The notes under the pieces: generated by a model
What the model saw: only the letters and a program-made list of their open reading frames with translations
The model's database searches: none
Told to the model about the DNA's origin: nothing
Source of the DNA: Macrothele yani
Taxonomy: Eukaryota > Arthropoda > Arachnida > Araneae > Macrothelidae
DNA: 64,000 bases
Reading direction: 5' to 3'
Assembly: GCA_039090855.1 (NCBI GenBank)
Contig: CM077001.1
Span: forward strand, 120,795,922-120,859,921
Position numbers and translations under genes: made by a program
Shown: positions 55,152 through 64,000 of the stretch, in pieces
Layout: every line of letters begins with the position of its first letter
Position numbering within the stretch: position 1 is the first letter of the stretch

Positions 55152-55830
55152 ATGAAGCGAAGCATGGCGGTCGATAAAGTTCATTTGCGGCAGTGTTTGT
55201 TATTCATGTTTAATTTGGGGAAAAGTGCAAGTGAAGCATACGGTTCAATATGTCAGGCATATGGCGAAACGGTTATAGGTGAGCGGCGGTGTCGAGCATG
55301 GTTTGCCATGTTTAAGAAAGGTGATATAAGCTTGGATGACAAGCCACGTGCAGGTAGACAGCAGGAACTCGCAGACGAGGAGCTGGAATCGCTGATGCAA
55401 GAGGATGCCACACAATCGACCACGCAACTGGCGAAACATTTGAAAGTGGCTAAATCGACAATGGTACGCCGCGTCTGCAGGCCTTGGGAAGATCCAGAAG
55501 ATTGGTAAGTGGGTTCCACATACTCTAATGGAGCGTAATATTGGTGAACGATTGGGCATCTGCATGTCGTTTCTGAAGAGGTTTCAAGGGAAAAATTTCT
55601 TGTGGAAGGTTGTCACCGGGGATGAAAAATGAGCCTATTTTGACGACCCCGTAAGCAAGCGATCCTGGGTCGACCCAGGCAAGCCATCAACATCCACTCC
55701 AAAACAGGATATCCATGGGAGGGGGGTGTTTTGTGTGTGGTGAGATATGCATAGTGTGCTGTACTTCGAACTGTTGAAACCGGGTGAAACAATCACTGCA
55801 CAACGATATAGCGATCAGTTAATGAAACTC
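55152..55830 (+). pseudogene. Mariner transposase, 5' half
   Basis: A 118-codon frame from ATG 55152 gives the complete double helix-turn-helix of mariner: VDKVHLRQCLLFMFNLGKSA, ERRCRAWFAMFKKGD, DDKPRAGRQQE, then TTQLAKHLKVAKSTMVRR. After a frame break near 55490 the core begins with WVPHTLMERN and VTGDEK (first catalytic Asp), with stops at 55630 and 55742. It ends near DQLMKL at 55830, before the second Asp, where a Tc1-like element joins. The terminal inverted repeat was not identified. Confidence 0.88.
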
Positions 55831-55929
55831 CTACTTTTGACGTCAACAGCGCGTAGCCAATGAAAGAAGGCATGTGTTGTCTGCTGTAGGCATTCTGAAA
55901 ACATATCACTCGTTGCTGTCATTTATAAA

Positions 55930-57786
55930 AGGAGCGATTTATCAGATTTTCAAAAAGGAATGATTATTGGTTTTCGGGCCCAGGGTGGCAGTATTACTGA
56001 AACAGCGCAGTTTGTGAACTGTTCGCGTGTTGCTGTGGTTAAAGTGTATCATGATTGGAGAAATGGAACTATTGGGAATAAGCGTCATGAAACACCACGT
56101 GCCATTGATGTGATAGGTAAACGTCGGCTGCGAAGGTACGTGAGGGCCGATCGACACGCTACAGTGGAGCAACTCACTGGCTGAATGAACCAGGGGCTAC
56201 TGGAAGTGTGTCTAAAACGACAGTTCAGCGAATCCTACTGCGTATGGGTCACCGATGAAGACAGATGGTCACTGCACCTATGCTAACGAAGGTGCATCAG
56301 CCGAAAAGGCTTACATTTCCACGGCAGTATCATAATTGGACCTCCGCTGATTGGCAGAGGATTGCCTTCTCGGATGAGTCACGCTTTCTGCTTCATGGAA
56401 CGGATGGACGTTGGCGTATAAGGCGAGAAACATCGCAGAACAAACACTTTTCAACCATTGCTGGAAGAACACACGCTGGTGGAGGCAGCGTTATGGTTCG
56501 CGGAATGTTTTCGTGGCATTCTCTGGGTCCACTCATACCTGTGAAAGGCACTATGTACCGAATTCGTTATGAATCCATCCTTGCAGACCACGTACACCCA
56601 TACATGCTGATTGTTTTCTCTGGGGCTGATGGGATCTTCTAGCACGATAATGTGACGTGTCACACAGCTAGAAATGTCCGGGAGTGGTTAGAAGAGCACG
56701 ATAAAGACTTCAAAGTACTTTCCCGGTCCCCCAGACTTAAACCCAATTAAGCATCTGTGGGACCCGCTCGATCGTGTTGTTCACTCTATGGATCCTCCAC
56801 CAAGCACCATCCAGCAGCTGTCAGATGCACTGCAATCCGCATGGCTGTGAACTAGGGGTCTGCACGGGCCGTGGTGGCCCGCCAAGTCCGTGCCCAGTCC
56901 GGCCCGTGCCGAGCTTTTCCCCCAGAAACTTACAGGCGGGTCGGGTCGGGCCGAGCCAAGTCGACGCATTCTTTTTATCGCAATGGTAAAGAAAGAAAAA
57001 AGTCGTGTTCCCCGATTTCCCGGTCTGTTTAACTGTTTTGCTGGCTTTACTCACTTCCATGACATAGACCAGGGCGTAAACAGAAAAGGAAGGAGAGGCA
57101 CTCATAGTGTTTTTACCAATCTGTTAGTATTAACATGGTGAAACCATTTTGACTCTTGTTGACAGCTAAAAGATTCAACCCGGATCGAGTGTGTGTGTGT
57201 GTGTGTAGAGTAGGGAACGGGGAGTGTCTACAGTGGAGTGGGGTGTGTATGCGTGTGTTTGTATGAAAGAGTGGGACGACATCGATTTTTTCGCCTATCC
57301 CTAATCTGTATATGGACTGACTTTTGTAGTGTTACCGCTTACTAGTTCAGAGAAAGGAAGATTCTGAACTCGCTTAGTCTTCCCTTTTGTCTCTCTTTAA
57401 AAGGTTATATTTTTCGATAATTGTTAAAGTTTAGTTAATATTTTTAGGCTTACATTCAAGTAAATATTTTCAATAATATCTCATTTCATTATTTAATTTT
57501 ACCATTTTAATAAAATACAATAGAAAGGCAAAATATTACAAAATGGCACATCACGGGCAGGGCCGGCCCTAAATAAGAGCTGTAATTGACGGACCCGGGC
57601 CGGGATGGGCCGAGTGTCTAATATTTGAAACGGGCAGGGCCGGGACGGCATTAAACGCACGGGCTTGGGCCGTGCAGGGCTCACCAAATTAGGCCCGTGC
57701 AGACCTCTACTGTGAACACCTTTCAGCACCTTATTGAGTCACTCCCAGCTCGTCTAGCTGCTGTCCGCGCTGCACACGACGGTTAA
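55930..57786 (+). pseudogene. Tc1-like transposase D, broken
   Basis: Helix-turn-helix: SDFQKGMIIGFRAQGGSITE, FVNCSRVAVVKVYHDW, then NKRHETPRAI and DRHATVEQLTG, ending in a stop near 56182. After a shift, 56265-56642 has NWTSADWQRIAFSDESRFLL (first Asp), GGGSVMVRGMFSW and LGPLIPVKG. A stop near 56640 falls just before HDNVTCHTARNV (second Asp); near 56730 a shift disrupts SPDLNPIEHLW. The last 30 codons (FQHLIESLPARLAAVRAAHDG) follow the hAT insertion and end at about 57786. Dead copy. Confidence 0.87.
56853..57709. mobile_element. hAT-type element (family e), non-autonomous
   Basis: Inverted ends TAGGGGTCTGCACGGGCC and GGCCCGTGCAGACCTCTA with an exact 8-bp duplication CTGTGAAC (56845-56852 and 57710-57717). 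857 bp, no transposase. GC-rich ends contain several GGGCCGGGC-type repeats. A (GT)n tract lies at 57189-57206. The flanking duplication and codons of the Tc1 gene show it inserted in that gene. Confidence 0.92.
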
Positions 57787-57964
57787 TTTGGATATTAGCT
57801 GGTGGTCACAATAATGTGACTCGACCGTGCTTAAAATAATAGTAATTATAATAATAAATGTTGTTTTTGAAAAACTAAACAGTCGACGTACTTACTATTG
57901 CAGCCGCCATAGTTTGGTAAATATTTTCTTTTTCACTCACTCCTTTCATTCGTTTTACGATAAT

Positions 57965-60900
57965 CATCATCATCATCATTGTCAACCATTATCAATCCAC
58001 TGCTGGACGAAGGTCTCCCCAAGTTTCCTCCACAACGGTCTGTCTTGTGCCAGTCTCCTCCATGTCACTCCTGCATATTTACGAATTTCATTCACCCATC
58101 TCCCATGTGGTCTTTTTCTGGGTCTTTTCCCTGTCCCTTGGAATCCAATCTAAAATTTCGGCTGTCCATCTATGGTCTGTCCTTCTGGCAGTATGTCCAG
58201 CCCATTGCCATTTCAGGGATTTAACTCTGATCATGATGTCTTCCACTCTCGTCATTTTTCGGATCCACGAGTTCCTCTTCTTATCTCTCCTGGTTATACC
58301 AAGCATGCACCTCTCCATACTTCTTTGAGTTGTCTGCAGCCTTTGTATGTCTCTTTTAGTTAAGTTCCACGTCTCTGCACCATACGTAAGCACTGGAAGG
58401 ATGCATTGATCAAACACTTTTCTTTTAAGACATAATGGCATATTGCTCTTGAAAATTATGCTGTTTCTTCCAAAAGCTCTCCAGGCAAGTTTTGTACGCC
58501 GATTAATTTCTTCATCAATGTGACCCTCACTTGATATCTGCTGTCCAAGATAAACATACGTATCTGTTATCTCCAGTTTTTCTCCATCAATCGATAAATC
58601 TTCATTTCTTGTAAAAGCATTGAACATCACTTTCGTCTTCTGAAAGTTCATTTTTAATCCCACTTCTTTACTCTTGTCAGCAAGTTCCTGGATAATACTC
58701 TGCAGCTCTGATGGGGTAGTTGCAAAAATGACAACGTCATCAGCAAAACGAAGGTGGGTTAGATAATCTCCATTAATCTTTATCCCTTTGTTTTCCCAGT
58801 TCAGTGATTGAAAGACATTTTCCAATGTGGCATTAAAGAGCTTCGGAGATATGGTGTCACCTTGTCTCACTCCCTTTCCAATTTTTATGTGTGTTGTATT
58901 TTCAAACAGCCGAATCTTTGCACTTGCATTTTCATAGATGTTATTAATAATATTAATGTATGCATCTTCAATACCGCAGGATTTCAGAGCCGTGGTAACT
59001 GCTGATGGTTTCACCGAATCAAAGGCTTTTTCATAATCAATAAAAGCCATGCACAATGGAAGTTCATATTCCCTCGCTCTTTCAATTAGTTCTCTCAGTA
59101 CATGGATATGATCTATTGTGCTGTAGCCACTCCTGAATCCAGCTTGTTCTCTCGGTTGAGCCATGTCCAGTGTTACCTTCAAGCGGTGTGAAAGAACTTT
59201 AGTGAAAATTTTATAAACCACTGATAGGAGGCTGATAGGTCTGTAGTTCCTGAGATCCTCAATGTCACCTTTTTTATGTAGCAGGATCATTGTAGCATTG
59301 TTCCAATCCTCAGGAATCTTCCCTTCATTAAGGCATCGAGTGAAAATTTGGGCGAGTACTGTTTCGATTTCTCCACTTGCTTCTTGTATGATGTCTATAG
59401 TAATTCCATCTTCTCCTGGAGCTTTCCCCCGCTTCATGTTCTTGATTGCATGAGCAACTTCTGCTGGGAGGACTGGAAGAACTCTGGTACCTTTCATGAT
59501 GTCTGGAGTACATGTATCATCCCTTTCATATAATTTGGAGTAGAAATCTTTCACTCTTGTCAAAATTTCACCTCTATTTCTTGTTATAGAACCATCTTCT
59601 TTTCTCAGAGCCATAATCTGTTTTCTTCCCTTACTGAGATGTCCCTTTGCTATCTTTAGGCTTTGGTTGTTTTCAATTGCTTTCCTCACTAGCTCACAGT
59701 TGAATTTCCTTACGTCTTCAGTGATACTTTTTCGTGCTGTCTTGCATAGCTCTATATATTCCACTTTGGAAGTCACATCTTCTTTAGTTGTCCTCATCTG
59801 TCTTCTTTTTGCATCAACATTTTGGTTTTTCCTGATAATTTGTTTACATGCAACTTGTTCTTAGACCCAGCTAATTTTGTTGCTGTTTCCATAAGAGCTT
59901 TGGTTACTTTTCTGTTAACTTCCGAAATATCCACTTCTTCCGATGTTAGGCCTTCTAAAGCAGAGAATCTGTTCTTCAGTTCCAACTTGAAAGTATTATG
60001 GTGTTTTTTAAGGTTGGTTATGTCAATACATTTTGTTTGTCTTATGAGCTTGCCACGTTCCAGTTTAGTGTTGAGGTGCATCTTACATCTCACCAATCTA
60101 TGGTCACTACCTGTGTTGAACTTGTTTAGCACACTGCAGTCTTCGATGACGAATTTTTTGTTACACATAATAAAATCAATTTCACTTGTCGTCCCAATTG
60201 GATGTCTCCATGTCCATTTCCTGTGTGGCTTTTTCTTGAAAAAGGAATTCAAGATGAAAAATCCTTCTGCCTCTGCAAACTCAACGAGAGTATTTCCACG
60301 CTGGTTTCTGTTGCCGTGACCGAATTTACCTACTGAAGTTTCATTCTGTTGCCGTTGCCCTATTTTTGCATTGAAATCTCCCATAATTATCTTCAAGTGC
60401 TGCTTACCTTTATTATTTAGATGACGAATTTCCTCATAAAATTCTTCAATTTCTTCTTCTTCAGGATGACTTGTGGTGCGTGCATAAGTTTGAATAATCT
60501 GAGCCTGGTATCTTCTCGATAGTTGGATAACGAGTCGTGCAGCTCTGTCAGAGGAACTTTCAACTTCTACCACTTTATCCTTCAGTTTCTTGTTTATTAT
60601 AAATCCAACACCACTAGTTCTGCCAGTATCTGTCCCACGATAATAGAAGAGATGTCCACTTTTCAGTTCAATGAGATCTTCTCCTTTTCTCCTTACCTCA
60701 CTCAGCCCGACGATGTCCCACTTGATCCTTTGTAGTTCCTCTTCCAATTCAAGAAGCCTTGAATCAGAAGATAGGGAGCGTCCGTTGTAGGTAGCCAAGG
60801 TCAGCATCAAATGGCAGCCTAGTCCGGTCCTCCGGGGATTCTTAGCACCCTCTGCCTTCATGTCGCACTGGCCGCTGCCTTGGCCAGGTACATTCCAGCT

Positions 60901-61148
60901 GCCGGAGACTGAGGGCCAAGATTTAAGTTGTAGAGTCATTTTGGAGGTGTTTGGCCATAACTCACCACGCTGGCCAAGCGGGTTGGTGAGTGTGGGATAG
61001 CATTTCCTCTGATCCCGATGGTATAGTTATACCGCTATTTGCGGTCGTCAGAGCCCCTTTAGTGGGAACAGGATGCACCACGAGAAGGCGGGGTTGACAT
61101 TTGTCAAGGAGAGGCTGTGATGTTACGCATCACCTGACCTTACATCCC
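57965..61148 (-). mobile_element. RTE-type LINE, copy 4 (full length)
   Basis: Minus-strand element of 3184 bp from GGGATGTAAGG (61148) to the (GAT)n tail (57965). The exact 11-bp duplication TTTACGATAAT at 57954-57964 and 61149-61159 shows a clean insertion, and its integrity implies a fairly recent one. Confidence 0.95.
57980..60939 (-). pseudogene. RTE endonuclease-reverse transcriptase, two frameshifts
   Basis: Frame 60939-59794 (381 codons) has the full endonuclease: TYNGRS, GLSEVRRKGED, GDFNAK, SDHRLV. One A is missing in an A-run near 59807, moving the frame; 59797-58088 (569 codons) carries KAPGEDGI, AFIDYEKAFDSV, GVRQGDTISPKLFN, LRFADDVVIFA and most of the RTE tail. One extra C near 58130 shifts the last 45 codons, which reach WIDNG at about 57980. 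Otherwise intact over about 985 residues. With the copy at 31999 it defines the consensus for this family. Confidence 0.93.
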
Positions 61149-61159
61149 TTTACGATAAT

Positions 61160-61675
61160 AACCTTCATTATTTCACCTACCTAAGCAACGCTCAATGTCA
61201 AGAATTAGTAAACCCTATTGTTTGTTTTTATGATTTGATTCCACTTAGTATGTACCGGACTGTGGCTCTGTGCGGTCGTGAGTGACGCGAATGTGTTGTT
61301 ATTGTGTGTTGTTATGATTTAATTTCATTTTGTATGTACTCTGTGTGGTCGTGAGTGACGCGAATAAATGCTATGTGTTGCACGTCAATAAATGTACGCT
61401 CTCGAATCCCTCGTTTTATTTCACGCCCACAAAGATCTTGGCATGAGAAAGACACATAGCGTAAATTATCTACAAAGAGTGTCAGGATATTCTCTCGATT
61501 TTTTTCTATGAATAGTCTGAGCAATAACTACAAACGATTTTCAAATAGCTTTGCACTACAACGTGGAGGACACCAAATTTGCGGGTGCAATTAGACGTCC
61601 ATACTGGGAGCAAAAAAATACACTTGCAGGACCGTAGACTGAGGATTTTTCGTAGTTAAAGGAAATTAATGTTAT
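61160..61675. repeat. Unassigned sequence with an 85-bp tandem duplication
   Basis: TATGATTT...TGTATGTAC followed by GGTCGTGAGTGACGCGAAT occurs twice (about 61229-61292 and 61314-61366). No gene is recognised in the rest. Confidence 0.6.
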
Positions 61676-61876
61676 ATTTCGTCATCATCAGCAGTAACAG
61701 CAACTATTCTCAATCCATAGCTCGCTGAAGGTCTCTCGAACTCTCTTCCACAATACTCTCTGTCTTGTACAATTCTCTTCCATGTCACTCCGGCCAAATT
61801 TCGAATTTCATCCACCCACCACCCACATGGTTTTTCGGGTCTGTTTCTGTTCTTTGGTATCCAGTCCAAGTCACCC
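61676..61876 (-). pseudogene. RTE carboxy-terminal relic of a different subfamily
   Basis: A 65-codon minus-strand frame (61869-61672) reads MDWIPKNRNRPEKPCGWWVD, then EIRNLAGVTWKRIVQDR, clearly the RTE carboxy-terminal region, but far more diverged than the other copies and with an altered tail. It represents an older or separate RTE subfamily. Confidence 0.82.
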
Positions 61877-61987
61877 TAAGAGTATAAGTCGCCCGTATCA
61901 ACAGTACACTAGAGGTCAAAGAGGGCGGTGTTGTTAAAGACATTAGAGCCTGATCACGACCTCTCATTGGAATGGAAAGACGTAATC

Positions 61988-62216
61988 TTTTTTTTTTTTT
62001 TTTTTTTTGATTGGAGGTTTAACGACCACCGTGAGCAACTCAATGGGCTATGAGCAGTCGCCCGTCCCTAATTTAGGGTCACTGGTTCCAGGGAAGGGAG
62101 AGAGCCAGTGCCGTAAGACAAACACAACATCCATGCCGGACCGGGATTCGAACCCGGACCCTTACGGACGAATGATCAGAGGCCAACGCCTTAGACCACT
62201 GCGCCACCGGGGCGGC
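61988..62216 (-). mobile_element. tRNA-derived SINE, family 1, copy 4
   Basis: Reverse copy with a T-run of about 20 at the left and the tRNA-like head at the right (CCACCGGGGCGGC). AAAGACG occurs on both sides (61976-61982 and 62217-62223), consistent with a short or eroded target duplication. B-box complement GGATTCGAACC is intact. Confidence 0.88.
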
Positions 62217-62873
62217 AAAGACGGTATCAATCCTCCTTATAGTTCTCTCCTGCGCTGTTTGCTTTCCGTCAAGAAATTACTCTCACGATGACCCTCCTGC
62301 TCGCCACACAAGCAGTGAGGATTGAGAATGTGGATGTGGTACCATCTGAATTTTTCTCCTACTGCTTGCTTAAGTAAATCCTGCCATAGGGTTGTCCCGA
62401 TTGTCAATTTATTGTCTCTGCGTTGTGAATATTGGGAGAAGTCTTCCACTCCTTCCCCAAATGGCGACGCCAGCAGCTCAGATCTGGGTGGGCTATTAGG
62501 TGGGGGGGGGGGATGGGAAAGACATAGATTAAGCATGATGGGAAAGACATAGATTAAGCATGATGGGAAAGACATAGATTTTGAAGTGCTGAGCAGAATT
62601 TTGACAAAAAAAAAATCCTTTCATGCGAATTTTACCTGACGATAATAATGTTATCCTTTGTCGAAAAATGTTTTCAGAAGCATAAGCATACCGTACGCAG
62701 TATTGATTCACCGTATGTAATATGGGAATCATGAGTACGAATTTCTATGGCAAGTAACTATTTCTTCACAATTTTAGCTTACTTACGTCGTTTCTTCTTT
62801 CTTTCTTTTCTTTCTTTTTTTTTTTTTTTCTGTCATGAGGCAGTTTATGAATTTTAGTTTGTAACCGGACAAG

Positions 62874-62921
<48 letters not shown>

Positions 62922-63551
62922 ATCCTTCAAACTATAGTTATAAAACTGGCGTGTTTTTACTTCTCTCTTAGAAATTCGCTCCAAGGACTCCTTCCACTTT
63001 CCAGAAATATAAGCACTAAATATAACAATGAAATTGCGTGTTTCTACTACTCTCTGAGAAATTTGCTCAGAGGACTCCCTCCATTTCCCAGAAGTAAAAA
63101 ACAAGAAATTTAACAAAAAATTCACTTTATGTAACAAATTTTTTGTGAATTCGGGAAATTCAGGTACGTTTGCCCAAGTTCCTTATAGAATCTTCGACGG
63201 TTGCATCAGCCGTATATTTGAACAGCCTAAATATTTTGGAGGGGCTAAAGGGTGGGCTTAAAGAAAAGTTGAGTGACCTGAAGCCCAACCCGTAGCCTGG
63301 CGCCTGCTTCCCCTATCCCCAAGTTTTAAGTTTTAAGCCACCTACTGGGTAATCCTGAACAAAAATTCTCCCTACTAAAAATTTCCTTCAGCATTATAGC
63401 CATGCATTGACAAGAAAAGACATGTTCAAACCTGTTTCAGCATGCACTAGTTAGTAGTGCAATTAAATTCTAAAATTTTTACCAGTCTTCACGTCCAGTT
63501 TAGAAAACATTGTCTCTGGCAGAGAAGAAGAGTTGCGCCAAATAATTTAGA
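62217..63551. repeat. Unassigned DNA with several simple repeats
   Basis: A 25-bp unit (GATGGGAAAGACATAGATTAAGCAT) is repeated almost three times at 62512-62581. A (CT)n tract lies at 62876-62916. A segment of about 86 bp is duplicated at 62951-63123 (TTAGAAATTCGCTC.../CTGAGAAATTTGCTC...). No gene is recognised. Confidence 0.7.
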
Positions 63552-64000
63552 CAAGTTAGTAAAATCATGCAATGCATTAATTATGATACGCTTTCCAACA
63601 TACCAGAAATTATTACTCAAGTTATGAGGATAATGGCTGTGGAATAAATCTCGCTCCTGTGTCCTGACCTTTGACCCCATTTCGATTATATTCAACAGAA
63701 CCGGTTCAGTACACCTCAAGAATAACATACTAAAGTTTTGTCGCAATAGAAGCAGTTTTACGCAAGTTATAAGAATAATGGCTGTGGAATAAATCTTGCT
63801 TTTCTGCAATGACCTTTGACCCCATTTCGTTGATATTCAACAGAACCGGTTCACTATACCTCCGGAACAACATTATAACGTTTTGTCGCAATCGGAACAT
63901 TTTTTGGTAAGTTATGATGCACAAGGGCAATGGAATGGATCCCACTCCAGTGTCCTGACCTTTCACCCCATTTCGCCCATTTTCAATAGGGTTCGTCCCC
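63552..64000 (-). mobile_element. Helitron/Helentron-like element, copy D, runs off the window
   Basis: On the minus strand the 3' end TTTACTAACTTG is at 63552, preceded by the AATGCATT palindrome and GTTGGAAAGCGTA. Repeat units with TGACCTTTGACCCCATTTCG (plus strand) recur at 63664, 63809 and 63955, about 146 bp apart. The 5' end lies beyond the window. Confidence 0.8.

Larger units (their letters stand above)
55831..57829 (+). mobile_element. Tc1-like element D, interrupted by a hAT
   Basis: A Tc1-type transposase gene followed by the end GGTCACAATAATGTGACTCG...GTG (to 57829). A matching left terminal repeat is not found; the element joins the mariner relic directly, so it is probably truncated at the left. 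The hAT at 56853-57709 lies near the end of the gene. Confidence 0.75.

Noticed and set aside
59348..59533. Short antisense frames within the RTE gene
   Set aside because: They are frames opposite to the reverse transcriptase and recur in every copy only because the RTE sequence recurs.

Overview
This window looks like nuclear DNA of an animal, most probably an arthropod. The evidence is indirect: RTE-type LINEs with (GAT)n tails, several Tc1/mariner lineages with arthropod-type transposases, hAT elements, tRNA-derived SINEs, a Penelope-like reverse transcriptase and long (TA)n tracts. No species can be named. I recognise no host protein-coding gene; almost every long reading frame is a decayed transposon gene. 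The only credible non-mobile genes are tRNA-Ser(GCT) copies.

The backbone of the centre (about 15.3-50.7 kb) is a tandem array of a roughly 1.5-kb unit. Each unit has a (TA)n tract, about 1 kb of AT-rich DNA, a minus-strand tRNA-Ser(GCT) gene or relic, and about 0.45 kb leading to the next (TA)n tract. Four tRNA positions are visible: a pseudogene at 16.1 kb, a near-intact gene at 19.05 kb, a pseudogene at 37.4 kb and the best copy at 44.76 kb. Transposons have split the array, so that the third unit alone is stretched over more than 13 kb.

0.5-10.7 kb: ends of one Tc1-like element lie 10 kb apart. Between them are its broken transposase, a nested mariner-type element, an inverted minisatellite, a Helitron-like minisatellite element, a frameshifted RTE LINE and a SINE. 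10.9-14.7 kb: a hAT element (8-bp target duplication ACACTCAT) holds two DD41D mariner-type elements, one with about 340-bp inverted repeats. 16.5-24.5 kb: a DD36E Tc1 carrying a SINE, then three TA-targeted elements side by side in a (TA)n tract, then a hAT element that holds an old RTE copy with a Helitron-like insertion. 25-37.3 kb: Tc1, Helitron-like element with a 3-kb LTR-type insertion, and a 6.5-kb nested hAT containing a SINE, an almost intact RTE, a truncated Penelope-like copy and another hAT. 37.9-50.6 kb: Penelope-like copies (one with a 326-codon RT), RTE fragments and a hAT. 50.7-64 kb: a second SINE family, a hAT end, a truncated mariner joined to a Tc1 that carries a 857-bp hAT, a full-length RTE with an 11-bp target duplication, another SINE, and a further Helitron-like copy running off the window.

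The parts do not form a pathway. They record successive layers of insertion whose order can be read from target-site duplications. Retroelements and TA-targeting DNA transposons cluster at the (TA)n tracts of the tRNA repeat unit. All matches are judged by eye; no database search was run.
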